Origin: Gautieria morchelliformis
Taxonomy: Eukaryota > Basidiomycota > Agaricomycetes > Gomphales > Gomphaceae
Length of the DNA: 64,000 bases
Direction: 5' to 3'
Assembly: GCA_015179125.1 (NCBI GenBank)
Contig: WHVA01000048.1
Span: forward strand, 186,001 to 250,000
Of this stretch, positions 34,463-46,188 are shown piece after piece. The position numbers and the translations under genes are program-made. Within the stretch, counting starts at the first letter, position 1; each line of letters starts with the position of its first letter. Below the pieces are notes generated by a model. It was not told where the DNA came from. It saw nothing but the letters and a program-made list of their open reading frames with translations, and did not search any database.

Positions 34463-35990
34463 CCAGCCAAGGAAGGCTGCTCAACCAGCCCTAGTTTTTT
34501 CTTTTTGTCTTGACAACATGTAAAAACATATTTGAAGAATTAACAGTATCTGTATGCTGTTAATATAACTGGGGAAAGGATTTTCAAACATTCCTCTAGT
34601 TATCTTATATTTTTTCTTATTTTTCCAAAGTCTCCATGGCTCAAACTACCTTTTTTCTGTCATTACAGAGTTGTGGATCCTCTAGCACCCACAACTCTGT
34701 TCCGGGCGCTCTATTTCAAACTCCGCTGGGCACCTCAGCGGTGGCCGCATTTTCGGACTTATGGTCACCCAAGCACCCACAAGTCCGGCAGGATGGCTCT
34801 CTCAGTATTTCCAGCTGAGTCCCAAACAGTTGCTATATGCAGCCATAGCAACTGTGCAGCCTGTTTGGCTTCACCAAACAATGGGGATCATGGTCATATT
34901 AGAGTTATATAAACTATACGATGAAACCTACAAGCATATGGATAAGTAATGAACACAAGACTCATAATAAATGTCTTACCTCAGTGTTCGCTCGGATTGC
35001 AAACAACTGAGGAATAGGACTTGCTAGCTAACTACTTTATAGGCTAGCGAACAATAGGGAAAATATAACAATGAGACTGCGGAATAATCTATCTATATAC
35101 TGTGGACAATGGCACTCTATGAGACAGTGGTACCTGGATCATTTGTCACATGCCGTGACACGGGGTGACACGGTTTGCTTGCGTCACTCCTCCAACAGGT
35201 CAGTCATGACAACTAGGCTGTACCAGGCTATGCTCAGCTGTGCTAAGCAGTGCTCTTAGTAATTATGGCTACAGAGCCCTAATTGGCTCAGAACTGCTTA
35301 CTCAGCTTCTGAGTGCCAAATACATGGTTATCTGGAGATACAGCCTCAATGACTCAACCATTCCAGGCACACCTTGGTGAGTCAGGAGTACATGACTCCA
35401 AGCTGTGCTAGGGCACATGACCCTTTTCAGTGAGTCATTCCTGACAAATCAAGCTCTGATTGGTAGGAAGCATGGTAGAATCACCTGGAAACAGCCAGTT
35501 TCTTCCAACTCTTTCTTCCATCTTCCTCAAGCTTCTTCCCCCATTCCATTAATAGATAGAAGGTTCTACCTGCTTACTAAGCCCCTGTACATTACAATAT
35601 AAAAGGAGGCCCTATGCCTGCGCTTTAAGCAATCAATCTACCCATCTTCTATCCTACACAGCTTGTGTGACTTGCACATCTTACCTAAGTTCCTAACCCG
35701 AACTAGAATACTACTCTTGCTTAGAGTAACTATTCTTAGTTAAGTAGTTGCTTTACTGCTTAGCCACTTAGCCTAACACACTGGGTGAAACTCTACAGAG
35801 TGAGGTTGGCAATCAATTTTCTTGTCAATTAGCACTCCAATACCCGAGACGAGCTGTTCAGTTGATTTTCCTGTTCAGTGACTTTCACAAGTCAAGTCAA
35901 GTTGTGCGTGAAGCCACTTCACATTACACTCTCGTTATTGCAGTGCATTGACGTTGGTCAACCCAATCCACTTACAAACTCTCCTGCGGA
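34456..35990 (+). mobile_element. LTR-like element X, copy 2 (plus orientation)
   Basis: About 1.5 kb, inverted relative to copy 1 at 28697-29841, splitting gypsy-1 gag from pol. The first 450 bp carry a series of short perfect hairpins: GAGTTGTGG/CCCACAACTC at 34670-34700, CGGACTTATGG/CACAAGTCCG at 34755-34789, GTTGCTAT/ATAGCAAC at 34830-34852 and TGTTTGG/CCAAACA at 34862-34880. Later come several TGACTCA-like sites (35348-35430) and TATAAAAGGAGGCC near 35600. Interpreted as a solo LTR. No clean target duplication was identified. Confidence 0.6.
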
Positions 35991-37410
35991 GCCTATTCCC
36001 TCTTTATTAAAAGGAATACTCTTGGACCCCGATAGTGTCCTTGAACCTATACACTCTTTTAGTTTATTGTTCAGTGCAGCTAAGAAATGCATTACCTTCC
36101 AGCTGTAATAACTTGGACTAGTTATTACACAGATTGCAACCAAGGTACAAATATTAAATTATTTCTGGAGTTGTGCTGCTGCATTGAACTGGTATTCTAC
36201 TAGTCGTGTAAACGACATGTCCTGATAGACAGAGGCATTAGCAATAACACCAAAGTCTTGAAGGGTTCCAAAACAAGGGGCAGGGGGCATCCTTGGTTTT
36301 ATTCCACCTCCCGGCCTCATGGTTCGCAGTTGATATACGCCTGGCAAGATAGCCGTTGTCTTATCTCGATGATTATCTCTCACAGGCAATGGTTTATCCT
36401 TATTGTGTTTCCCATTCAGTGCGTGATGTAGGTTTATCGCGATCTGCCTGTCCATCAGGCTCTCTGTCTGAAGAGCATCCATCGAGGGTTTGTTCAGGGG
36501 TAGAATTCACCCTCCACTTCTCTTTTTCCTTGGCCGTGAGATGCTTGCGGCTCCTGGGTGCTGATGTGGAGGATGAGTTGTCTATGACACCCTGCATAGG
36601 TGGTGGGGACGAAAGTTGGCTTATTTCTGGTAGGCCCGCCACTAGGTCAGCACACTTTCTTATCAATTCACGCAAGGATCTAGAGTCCATATTATCTAGA
36701 ATACCTAACATGAAGGATTTGTAGACATCCTGTTCATCGGTATGGTTCTTACATGCCGAGCAACATCTTGATTTTCCTCTGGCCGGGTCCCTGACCCAGC
36801 TCTCCGGGATGGCACCAAAGGGGTCTTCGGAGCCATCGTAGTCAGACCAAAGGGGCGATGAGGTGCGTCCTTCCGCCTTTTCCATCTCTTCCAGAGCTGA
36901 ATCATCGTTGGAAAGCCAGCCGGGGAAGAACAAGGACTCATTGTTCATGCTTCCCTTCCCTGGTGACATGTTACCGCTAGAGCGTCTTCTGTCGGCGACG
37001 GAGTCGTTCTCAGCGACTGTTGAGTTGTCATTCATGCCCGGTAGTGGGTAGGGCGAAGTCCTATCAGACCCGTTGTCAGCTCCTTCCGCTATGCGGGGGC
37101 GACTGAGCGTGCGTCCAACGCCGTGGGCGTGAGCACAACTCGCTGCTCCAGCTTCGAGCTCAAGAGGGAGCGAGCTGTCCTTGACCAAGTCAAGGACCGT
37201 CCTAGAAGGGGCCATTGTTGGCACGCCCTCTCTTCCGACATCATCGGGAACAGGTGAGGTAGACCGACTTACTGATGTGTGTGGGCTTATCTCTGTTGTT
37301 TTAGGATTGTTCAAAGTATCTTCAATGTCCCGCGGGGTCATTCCACCATTCGTTGGTACCGTTGGATGGTGGTAGACTTCTGAGTAGCTTTTCCCAGAGC
37401 ATGTCACCAT
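35991..37410 (-). pseudogene. Ty3/gypsy gag (gypsy-1)
   Basis: Gag of the same element as the pol remnant at 30.1-34.5 kb. The 336-codon frame from 37410 has a Ser/Pro/Asp-rich N-terminus, then QDVYKSFMLGILDNMDSRSLRELIRKCADLVAGL, a helical segment typical of agaricomycete gypsy Gag. The next frame (36482-36159: MDALQTESLMDRQIAINLHHALNG, ILPGVYQLRTMRPGGGIKP, FGVIANASVYQDMSFTRLVEYQFN) follows through a shift or short intron. A further piece near 36110-35995 reads WKVMHFLAALNNKLKECIG. It is cut at about 35990 by element X. Another copy of the 36010-36280 part lies at 53586-53860. Confidence 0.85.
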
Positions 37411-37515
37411 GTTTCTGTTTATAATATGTTTGAAAAAAAAATTGGATTCTTGATACTCAACAGTGGGTGATCAGTTCGTGTCAAGTTCGATGTTGATGGT
37501 GAGTAGGTTAGAAAA

Positions 37516-37751
37516 TGTAAGGAAGTTGGGGTCAGAGCTCAAAGAGATAGCGACAGACTAAGTAAATAGAGTTCTTAGGGGAGCGAACTCGAGATAACCA
37601 GTCTAAGTCAACATTTGATATGTGGGTACTTTGAGTCTCAAATTATTTACAGGTAATTGGTCTGATCTTATATATGTTTTTCTCGTTCTATCTTTGGCTC
37701 AGTCGGAGTCTGTAAGGGCTCGGCGTTAGTAAGCTAGCCCGGGTCCTTACA
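37516..37751 (-). mobile_element. 5' LTR of gypsy-1
   Basis: A 236-bp LTR on the minus strand, beginning TGTAAGGACCC and ending CTTCCTTACA, with a promoter-like CATATATAAGATC. It lies about 105 bp upstream of the gag start at 37410, which fits a 5' LTR plus leader. The matching 3' LTR was not found at the other end of gypsy-1. Confidence 0.75.
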
Positions 37752-37895
37752 CCTCCACCCCTCTTCACTGAGCTCAGCTCCATCTGAACCCCCACCAGCA
37801 CTTCACAACACCAGGCCATCAGTTTCTGGGATATGCATCTAGATGCCTACACTGACAGATGCACATATTGACAGCTGCCATCACTGGGAGGCTCG

Positions 37896-39044
37896 ATGCA
37901 TGATGCTCCCACAGAGCTTACCTATTCACCAAATGGATGTGGACAGTGTGTATTTGAATGCTACACTGCCCGAACCTATTTACATGAGACCGGAGACAAA
38001 GATGATGTCCTCCTGCTGAAGAAAGCACTTTACGGCCTCAAACAGTCTGGAAGGGAATGGTACAAATGTCTGAGTGGTGAATTTCTCAAGTTAGGATTCA
38101 CTAAATCAGCTTCAGATGGAGCTGTATTTTGCAGACGTGGACCGAAGGGACATGCAATCATTGCAACAGCTGTAGACGACCTTACCATCACAGCTGAAAA
38201 TCAACCAGTCCTTGATGGGGTGAAACATGACCTTGCCCAGGTCTTTAGTATGAAAGACCTAGGTGAGATCCACTGGCTTTTGAACCTCAAAATCGAAAGA
38301 GATTGGAAGAACAAATTGATTACAATATCCCAAAGCGCATACATCCAGAAAATCATCAAAAAATTCAATCTGGATAATGCCAAAACATTTTCCACACCTC
38401 TTGACCCAGCCGTTAAATTATCCAGGGACCAATGCCCTTCCACAGATGAAGACAAACAGAAGATGTCAAGAGTTCCATACAGACAAGCGATAGGACCATT
38501 GATGTGGGCAGCTGTAGCCACTTGACCAGACATTGCATTCACAGTGTCATTACTTTCTCAATTCCTTGAAAACCCAGGTCCAACTCATTGGAATGCAGTC
38601 AAACGTGTCTTTAAATATCTAAAAGGCATGATGGACTACAAATTGACACTTGGGGAAGAATCGAGACAGCCTCATTGGGTATTCAGATGCAGATTGGGCT
38701 TCACAAGAGCACAGGCACTCATACTCAGCTTATATTTTTCAGATTGATGGAGGGACAGTATCGTGGAGTTGTCAAAAACAATCCATAGTAGCCCTATCAT
38801 CAACTGAAGCCAAATTTGTTGCCCTGACTCATGCGAGCAAAGAAGCCTTATGGATGCGCCACTTTATTTCTGAAGTATTCCAACCGCTGAATTATCCATA
38901 GATTATATTTCATTCGAGATATAGTCGAAGATGGAGAAATTAAGCTTGTGTACCTACCAACGGAACACATGCTAGCCGATCTTCTCACTAAAGGACTTCC
39001 TAGTCCTAGAGTGAGAATCCTCAACGAGAGAATTGGAATATATT
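37896..39044 (+). pseudogene. Ty1/copia RT-RNase H fragment (copia A)
   Basis: C-terminal part of a copia polyprotein of the same family as copia B. It starts in RT (LPIHQMDVDSVYLNATLPE) and continues with LLLKKALYGLKQSGREWY, ATAVDDLTIT and MKDLGEIHWLLNLKIERDW. An in-frame TGA at 38523 replaces the CGA arginine found in copia B, and RT/RNase H goes on (PDIAFTVSLLSQFLENPG). After a shift near 38650 RNase H resumes (SDADWASQEHRHSYSAYIF, WSCQKQSIVALSSTEAKFVAL). The end (LVYLPTEHMLADLLTKGLP) stops at 39044 just before a purine tract and the 3' LTR. Gag, protease and integrase are absent. Confidence 0.92.
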
Positions 39045-39059
39045 AAGCTTGAGGGGGCA

Positions 39060-39547
39060 TGTTGGGTGCATTTATGCTCCTGCACCAAAATCAAGCATAA
39101 TATATTCGATTTATTGTATGGTGTTCCAATCTCTTCTCACATTGTTCTTGTACCATGCATCCACTTCCCTGATTATTTTCGAAAATTTCCAGTCACTCCC
39201 TACCTCTCCATTTCATTTTGTTATCTCTATTTTCACAAGCGGCTGCACCCAGCGGAGTTTGAAATGACTTCGACGCGCGAGCCCTTGGGTGCTAAAGAGC
39301 CGGGTGCACGTATATGCCTTCTGAGACAGGATAGTACTCCTCTCTCAGTGACAATAAATTCACTGAGAGAGGCGAGTAGTATTCTTTATATTTTCATAGC
39401 ATGTTGACTGAAAATCATGTAGTGAATTTGATTCTAGGTATTGTATTAATATAACAGTGACAATAAATTCACTGAGAGAGTGAATTTGAATCTAGCTTTC
39501 TAAGAACTCTACCGAACCTTCCCTGCCATAACCCCGAGTTGCTAACA
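39060..39547 (+). mobile_element. 3' LTR of copia A
   Basis: 488-bp LTR from TGTTGGGTGC to GTTGCTAACA, directly after the polypurine tract GAGGGGGCA. It is the same length as the inverted LTR at 43971-44458 and very similar to it. Inside is a short hairpin (ctctctcagtgacaataaattcactgagagag in outline, 39340-39372). Its U5 end contains GCCATAACCCC, matching the anticodon-stem-loop sequence expected for the primer tRNA. Confidence 0.9.
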
Positions 39548-40190
39548 ATTTTTTCAATGAATATTTTTTATAAGGAAGATGTGTCGTAGGGAGAGAGTTT
39601 TTAGAATCACGAGTGCACTGAGACAATAGAGGTGTCCTTACCCTGATCATAAGGGCTTTGTCTCATGTCCCAGATCCTCAGTATCTCTGGGGCATTTTTG
39701 AGCTGCCAACGCGTTAGCCACTCGCCGTACGATGCATCATAGCCCACAAATCAAGTAAGGAGTTCCTGCATTCTACAGCCATTCCGAGATCTCCGCCAGT
39801 GTTCTTGTAGAATGGTCTCCACTTCGAATTCAGGTATAGCTTCGAAGTCAGCTCTGTTGAGAAGCTTAGAGGGTCGCTTACCAAATTCCGGGTCTGAAGT
39901 GGAGTACCTTTCCAGGTGTGTGATGTTGAGAACAGGGTGCATCCCATAAGATCCGGGCATGTGAAGCCGGTAAGTAGTGGGCCCTAGTTTTTGTGAAACC
40001 TCGAAAGGGCCATCGTACTTCCTTTGTAACGTTTTACCTCGTCCCATTTCAGACCTGAGCAGTTGAAGGGAATGTGGATTAATGAGCACCTTATTACCCA
40101 CTTCGAACTCATCTGCGAGTCGTTCCTTGTTGTAGGTCTTTTGTTGTGAGACCTGTGCAAATTGCAATGCAAGCTTGGTTTGGTCTTTCC
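39548..40190 (-). pseudogene. Ty3/gypsy integrase C-terminus and chromodomain (gypsy-2 tail)
   Basis: End of a gypsy polyprotein. From the junction near 40190: SQQKTYNKERLADEFEVGNKVLINPHSL, a GPY/F-type motif (YDGPFEVSQKLGPTTYRLHMPG) and VLNITHLERY. A chromodomain follows (EFEVETILQEHWRRSRNGCRMQELLT), stopped by TGA at 39751, where the frame would continue FVGYDASYGEWLTRW to about 39620. The stop lies where an arginine is expected. Upstream it is joined in frame to copia B. The 3' LTR of this element is not visible; AT-rich sequence and the copia A LTR follow. Confidence 0.85.
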
Positions 40191-43100
40191 CAAGTGTCAA
40201 TTTGTAGTCCATCGTGCCTTTTAGATATTTAAAGACACGTTTGACTGCATTCCAATGAGTTAAACCTGGGTTTTTGAGGAATTGAGAAAGTAATGACACT
40301 GCAAATGCAATGTCTGGTCGAGTGGCTACAGCTGCCCACATCAATGATCCTATAGCTTGTCTGTATGGAACTCTTGACATCTTCTGTTTGTCTTCATCTG
40401 TGGAAGGGCATTGGTCCCTGGATAATTTAACGGCTGGGTCAAGAGGCGTGGAAAATGTTTTGGCATCATCCAAATTGAATTTTCTGATGATTTTCTGGAT
40501 GTATGCGGCTTGTGATATTGCAATCGATTTGTTATTCCAATCTCTTTCGATTTTGAGGTTCAAAAGCCAGTGAATCTCGCCTAGATCTTTCATGCTGAAG
40601 ATCTGGGCAAGGTCATGCTTTACCCCATCGAGGATTGGTTGACTCTCAGCTGTGATAGTGAGGTCGTCTATTGCTGTTGCAATAATCGCATGCCCTCTCG
40701 GTCCACATCTGCAAAATACAGCTCCATCCAAAGCTGATTTAGTGAATCCTAACTTGAGAAATTCACCACTCAGACGTTTGTACCATTCTCTTCCAGACTG
40801 TTTGAGGCCGTAAAGTGCTTTCTTCAGCAGGAGGACATCATCTTTGTCTCCGGTCTCATATCTATACGGCTGTCTCATGTAAATAGGTTCTGGCAGTGTA
40901 GCATTCAAATACACACTGTCCACATCCATTTGGTGAATAGGCCAATTGTTCCTGGCAGCAATGGCACATATAATCCGTAAGGAAGTCATCCAAGCAACAG
41001 GTGCATAGGTTTCATTGTAGTCGACTCCAAAACTTTGTGTAAAGCATTGGGCGACCATCCTTGATCTAGGTGTAATGGGTTCACCTTCTGGATTGCGTTT
41101 CCAGAGGAATACCCATCTATTTCCGACAATATTTGCCCCAGGAGGTGGTTTAACCACTTCCGATACACCTTTGTCGAGTAGTACCTTGTACTCTTTATCC
41201 ATCAATGCTTTCCACATAGGATCATTTAAGGCTTCATCTGCATTGCTAGGCTCGGTCTGATTCAAATCTGGCAGCACTTTATCTTTGTTTTGATCGGAGG
41301 TCGAAAGTGTACTGATGGCAAGGTTATAATCACTGATGCCATCAGTTTCAGAGGATAAATCTTGTTCGAATAATTTGTCTTGATGGTCCTCAATGTCCTC
41401 ATAAGCTAGTGTAGTGATGTCTGCACCAGCATGTCTCTTAGCTTGAGATCTTGTTACGGGACCACTTGGGGCCGGCTGCTCCTGCTGCTGACGGATCCTC
41501 TCGCTTCTCCTTATTGGAGCAACTTCTTTAGGTCTGACATCAACAGTCTGACTGGGTTGCAGCTCTTCAAGATGTTCCTCTGGTTCATTATCGTCAATTT
41601 CCTCGATCTTTGCCTCCTCGCTGACTAAGTGACTAGGCATAGGTGCTGGCGCCGAAATGGCCTGTATCACTTTTCTGGACGTAGGTAGCTGTGACTCTTC
41701 AATAGAAATGATTGGAGCTTTGCCCCCCTTCATCTCTGAGTCAAATATAACATTCCGCTCGACAGAAACCTTCTGAGAGTCAGGCCAGTAGATGCAGTGA
41801 CCATGGCTCTGTCCAGAGATTCCTATCCATAGAGCTCTTTTGGCGCGGGCTGCTAGTTTGTTTCCCTCTTTGACTTTAACGTAGACTTCAATTCCCCACA
41901 CGTGTATGTCCTTCAGGTTCGGTTTCTCATGATGGATCATTTCAAAAGGGGCTTTGTCCGGCAAAGCTCTTGTATGTGTCCTATTCCTAAGATAGTTGGC
42001 GTGCAAAATTGCATGCCCCCATAGGGTCTTAGGAAGACTTGATTCCAATAGCATGGCATGAGCTCTTTCAACTAGAGTTCGGTTTAGACGTTCAGCAACA
42101 CCATTTGACTCTGGGGTGTCGTGTACGGTTAACCGATGCTTCGTGCCTTGTTTAGCTAAATGCTGTTCGAATTCCGAGCTTGTGTATTCGCCCCCTCTGT
42201 CGGAAACAAGTGCTTTGATGTGCATGTTCCTCTGTCGAAGCATCAAGGCCTCGTAGAGTTTGTATTTTGAAAATGCTTCCGATTTGTTTGCCATCAAATA
42301 GATAACCGATTCCCTTGAATAGTCGTCAATGAAAGACACATAATAGGATTTCTTGTCAATTGTGGAGTGTCTCGCTGGTCCCCAGACATCAGAATAAATT
42401 CTGTCACCGAATTTTGAAGATCGGCTTCTGGGTTCCTGAGGAAGAGATTTACGTGCAATCTTCGCTTGAATGCACACATCGCAAACAATCTTGTCACCAT
42501 TTGAGCTCAATTCAATGCCTAATATCATGCCACGGTTGAGCAAATGCTGTAGGGACTTTTGTGAAATATGCCCCATTTTCTGATGTATCTCCATGGCTGA
42601 TGCGCACATATGCGCTTCGGCACTTGTGTGTTGTAAGTCAAATCGATATAAGCCATTCAGCTTTGGTGCTTGCATCAATATCCTGCCTTTACAATTGGAT
42701 ATTGTGCATTTCTGATCGGCTATTTGAGTGTTATAGCCTGCATCATCGCACCGGCCGATTGAGATCAGGGTAACAGCCATTTTGGGCACGTAGAACGTAT
42801 CCTTCAATGTGATCTTCACAGTCTTATCTCCAATTATATTAGATAGCACGAGTGAACCTGAACCGAAGGCATCAAAAGTGCCTTTGTTGGCTGCACGAAT
42901 TGTGCGCGGCTGCGAGAATGGACTGTAATCCCTCAGTAAATTCTTGTGAGGGGTCATATGTGCGGTCGTTCCAGTGTCGAGGATAACAATGGTGTCCAAG
43001 GATAGACTACTCAAATTGGAGCAGTCAAAATTGGCGAAAGCGGCTGGACTACCACTCTCATCCTCCTCAGAAGACACTTCTTTGGCAACATTCACCTTGG

Positions 43101-43590
43101 CTTTGCCCTTCTTCTTTTTGGCTTTAGCTTTCTTTTTCTGACGTGGCCCCTGGCCTTCCTTACCACCTCCTTTATCCCAGAAACTCTCGATAGCATGTCC
43201 AGGCTTGTGGCAATTAGTGCATATAGGCACCTTCGGGTCTTTCTGGCCCTTCTGCCCTTTCGTAGACGAACCAATAAATGCCTGCTCTTCTTGTGAAATA
43301 TTAAGGGTCTTTCTCCTGTCATATTGAGCCTTTAGTACTCTGATGATATCATCAGGCACTAAGGGCATTCCACATTCTTTGAGCGACGTGGTAAGGGCAT
43401 TCATAACTGCCTCATAGGAGGGTGGAAGTGACGCAAGGATGATATCCGTGAACTCTCCTTCAGAAATTCTGGCTCCCATCTCATTAAGATGAGCATAGAG
43501 GTCTTGGGCCTTGTCCAAGTGATCTCTCAAGTCTCCATCCTCAGGACACCTCATACTGCGAAGCTGTCTCTGTAGGTTGGTGAGGACCAT
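40191..43590 (-). CDS. Ty1/copia pol (copia B), fused in frame to a gypsy tail
   Basis: Long uninterrupted copia frame, part of a 1279-codon open frame 43590-39751. In order: Gag C-terminus with zinc knuckle-like CTNCHKPGHAIESFW, protease (VILDTGTTAHMT), GAG-pre-integrase and HHCC (HQKMGHISQ, CDVCIQAK). The integrase core has YSDVWGP, VSDRGGEYTS and PESNGVAERLNR (D-D-E complete). RT has NRWVFLWKRNPEGEP, DYNETYAPVA, QMDVDSVYLNATL, YGLKQSGREWYKRL and the catalytic IDDL. The RT end reads FKYLKGTMDYKLTLGK. RNase H and the 3' LTR are missing: at about 40190 the frame passes directly into gypsy integrase tail sequence. Without RNase H the product could not complete transposition. Confidence 0.92.
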
Positions 43591-43964
43591 CTTGGGCTTT
43601 TGGTCATCTCATTGACCAATGCATCCCAGACTTCTTTTGCTGTATGCTTCTTCTGTAGCATCAGAGCTAGTGACTCTGACACTGAGACGATTATTTGGGT
43701 CTTTGCCTGTCCTTCTCTGGCAAGATACTTCTCCAGCTTCTCCTCAGCCTTCTCTATCTGAGTTTCCTCAGCTTCTGTAAGAATATGGCCTGGGGGCATG
43801 ACTGGAGGATCAGGAGGTCGAATGGCTCTCCCTTCTATATGCCTGAGTAGATTTTTGGACTCAAAATAACTTGTGAGAGTAGCTCGCCACAGAGGCCAAT
43901 TACTTCCATCTGTTGCAAGCTTCTCCACACCCAAAAGCTTCTGCGAAGTGTCTGCGGGGCCCAT
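43551..43964 (-). pseudogene. copia B gag N-terminal part, frameshifted
   Basis: Begins ATG at 43964 (MGPADTSQKLLGVEKLATDG) and reads NWPLWRATLTSYFESKNLLRHIEG, KTQIIVSVSESLALMLQKKHTAKEVWDALVNEMTK, a standard copia (UBN2/DUF4219-like) Gag. Around 43590, at an A-run (ACCAAAAGCCC), the reading frame shifts by one base and the rest of Gag continues in the 43590-39751 frame. A one-base loss is the simplest explanation. The start codon lies within the primer-binding site. Confidence 0.88.
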
Positions 43965-43970
43965 AACCCT

Positions 43971-44458
43971 TGTTAGCAACTAGGGGTTATGGCAGGGAAG
44001 GTTCGGTAGAGTTCTTAGAAAGCTAGAATCAAATTCACTCTCTCATTGAATTTATTGTCACTGTTATATTAATACAATACCTAGAATCAAATTCACTACA
44101 TGATTTTCAGTCAACATGCTATGAAAATACAAAGAATACTACTCGCCTCTCTCAGTGAATTTATTGTCACTGAGAGAGGAGCACTATCCTGTCTCAGAAT
44201 GCATATACGTGCACCCGGCCCTTTAGCGCTCAAGAGCTCGCGCGTCGAAGTCATTTCAAACTCCGATGGGTGCAGTCGCCTGTGAAAATAGAGATAACAA
44301 AGTGAAATGGAGAGATAGGGAGTGACTGGAAATTTTCGAAAATAATCAGAGAAGTGAATGCATGGTACAAGAACAATATGAGAAGAGATTGAAACACCAC
44401 ACAATAAATCGAACATATTATGCTTGATTTTGGTGCAGGAGCATAAATGCACCCAACA
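43971..44458 (-). mobile_element. 5' LTR of copia B and primer-binding site
   Basis: 488-bp LTR on the minus strand, TGTTGGGTGC to TTGCTAACA, immediately followed by AGGGTTATGGGCCCCGC. That sequence is complementary to GGGGCCCATAACCC, the anticodon stem-loop of initiator tRNA-Met (anticodon CAT), as in copia-type half-tRNA priming. The LTR is inserted within gypsy-2 RNase H at about 44459, where the gypsy frame breaks into LTR sequence. It is the inverted counterpart of the LTR at 39060-39547. Confidence 0.88.
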
Positions 44459-46188
44459 GGATATCCCTTCTGAGTCGAGAAATAGGATCCACATTGGAAT
44501 GCACATGTCCAGCTCTGTGCACGATTTTCAAGTCTGGATAGGCTGCAAAAACCGTGCCCCAGGTCAATAGTCTCGGATTGACATTCTGGAAGGCACAACT
44601 CCAAATGAGGGCAGCATGATCCGTCATGGCTATCACTTTTTCCCCTTCGATATAGGGTTGGAACTTGATAAGGCCATCACATAATGCTAGGGCTTCCCTT
44701 TTGGTGGGAGAATAGTTACGTTCAGCTGGCTTCAGGGTTCTGGACCAGTAGGCAATTACTCTTTCCACAGAAACGGTAGTGTTTTCAAAGTCCTTCTCCC
44801 AGTTACCAGGGGTAGGAAGTGGCTCATCCTTAGACATGGAGATAACCAGTTGCGGAACAGGTTGTCCGTTGTCGAAAGCAGTTTTGAGCTTATCATACGC
44901 CTTGGTACCTTTAAGGTCTCTGATTTTGATTGGTTGGACCTGCTGAAGTATAGCAGCTATGCTGACATCACAGGCATCAGAGTACACTCTGTAACCGAGT
45001 TCTGGGATGGCATAAGCTTTGACAGGTGCACTGACCAAAGCTGTTTTAGCCAACTCAAAGGCTTCTTGTTGTGTGTTACCCCAGTTCCAGGTAGAACCTT
45101 TCTTTAAAAGTTTGAATAGAGGGGCTACCATCCAGGCATAAAATGGAATATATGAGGAAAAATAAACCATCATGCTGAGGAATGTTTGCAACTCATGAAC
45201 ATTCTTAGGTTCGGCCAGTTCTAGGATAGCATCAACCTTTTCCTTTTGGGATAAACCCAGCCATGAAACCTTCTGTCCTAACAGCATAAGTGACTGATAG
45301 GCAAGATGGCATTTAGCTGGTGACAGCGTGATTCCAGACCTTTCAATGGCACCAAAAACCTTATCAAGGTGAGTTAAGTGTTCTTTGAAGGTCTTGGAAT
45401 AAATGACAATGTCATCAATATACACCAGTGCAAATATCCAGAGAAAAGGTGCTAGGACACCCTGCATGACTCTTTGGAAAACTGCTGGCCCATTTCTATA
45501 CCCAAAAGGCAGACGCCTGAAATGGTACAGTCCTCAGTGAGTCCGGAATGCAGTTTTCTCCTTGGCATTGTCAGCCATTTGCATAAAGCCCGCCAATGCA
45601 TCCAAGGTTGAGAGCCAACGGGATCCCGTAAGTGCCTGTAAGATAGCATCTTGCCTAGGCAGAGGGAACTCATCGGGCACAACTACTTTGTTAAGTTTTC
45701 TGTAGTCAATGCACATTCTAGGTTTTCCATTATGATAGGATATCAATGCTGGAAAACCCCAAGGGCTTTTGGATGGTTCAATAACTCCGAGGTTAATCCA
45801 CGCATCCATCTGCTTGTTGATGAGTTCTCTCTTTGCGGGAGAGGGATTATATGGAGGGAGAGAAATTTCCTTAGTATCAGGACGTAAGGTAATTTCAACC
45901 TTTGCATTATAGTGTCCAAGCCTGCCGTCTAGACCAAATGCATCTTTGTGGGAGAGAATGGCATCCTGGAGTGCTTTCTTATTAGACTGATCGAGCTCTG
46001 GAGAGAAGTCAATTTCATCTAACAGTGGCTGTTCTGGAACGTCCTCCATAGGTGCTTCTTGTGTCTTAGGACCTCTCTGAACCACTTTTCCTGCAGCTTC
46101 CAAAGCAGTGCTTGCTGAAGGGTTACCCGGCTCAGAGTTATATTGAGCTAGGGCCCATATGAGTCTAGCATGTGACAAGCAAGACTCT
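44459..46188 (-). pseudogene. Ty3/gypsy RT and RNase H (gypsy-2, middle part)
   Basis: From 46188: SCLSHARLIWALAQYNSEPGN, a linker, then RT (SPAKRELINKQMDAWINLGVI, SKSPWGFPALI, MCIDYRKLNKVVVPDEFPLPR, RWLSTLDALAGFMQ). One in-frame TGA at 45534 interrupts it where THRGLYHF-like sequence is expected. RT continues (LPFGYRNGPAVFQRVMQG, LVYIDDIVIYSKTF: catalytic YIDD) into the thumb/connection (KVSWLGLSQKEKVDAILEL) and RNase H (YRVYSDACDVSIAAILQQ, YSPTKREALALCDGL, AMTDHAALIWS). It ends at HVHSNVDPISRL, cut by the copia B LTR. Upstream it is cut by a LINE, and its frame resumes beyond at 47616. Confidence 0.93.

Noticed and set aside
36400-37410. A 336-codon open frame that could be taken for a host Ser/Pro-rich protein
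   Set aside because: Its C-terminal helix block, position behind a 236-bp LTR and continuity with gypsy pol show it is Gag.
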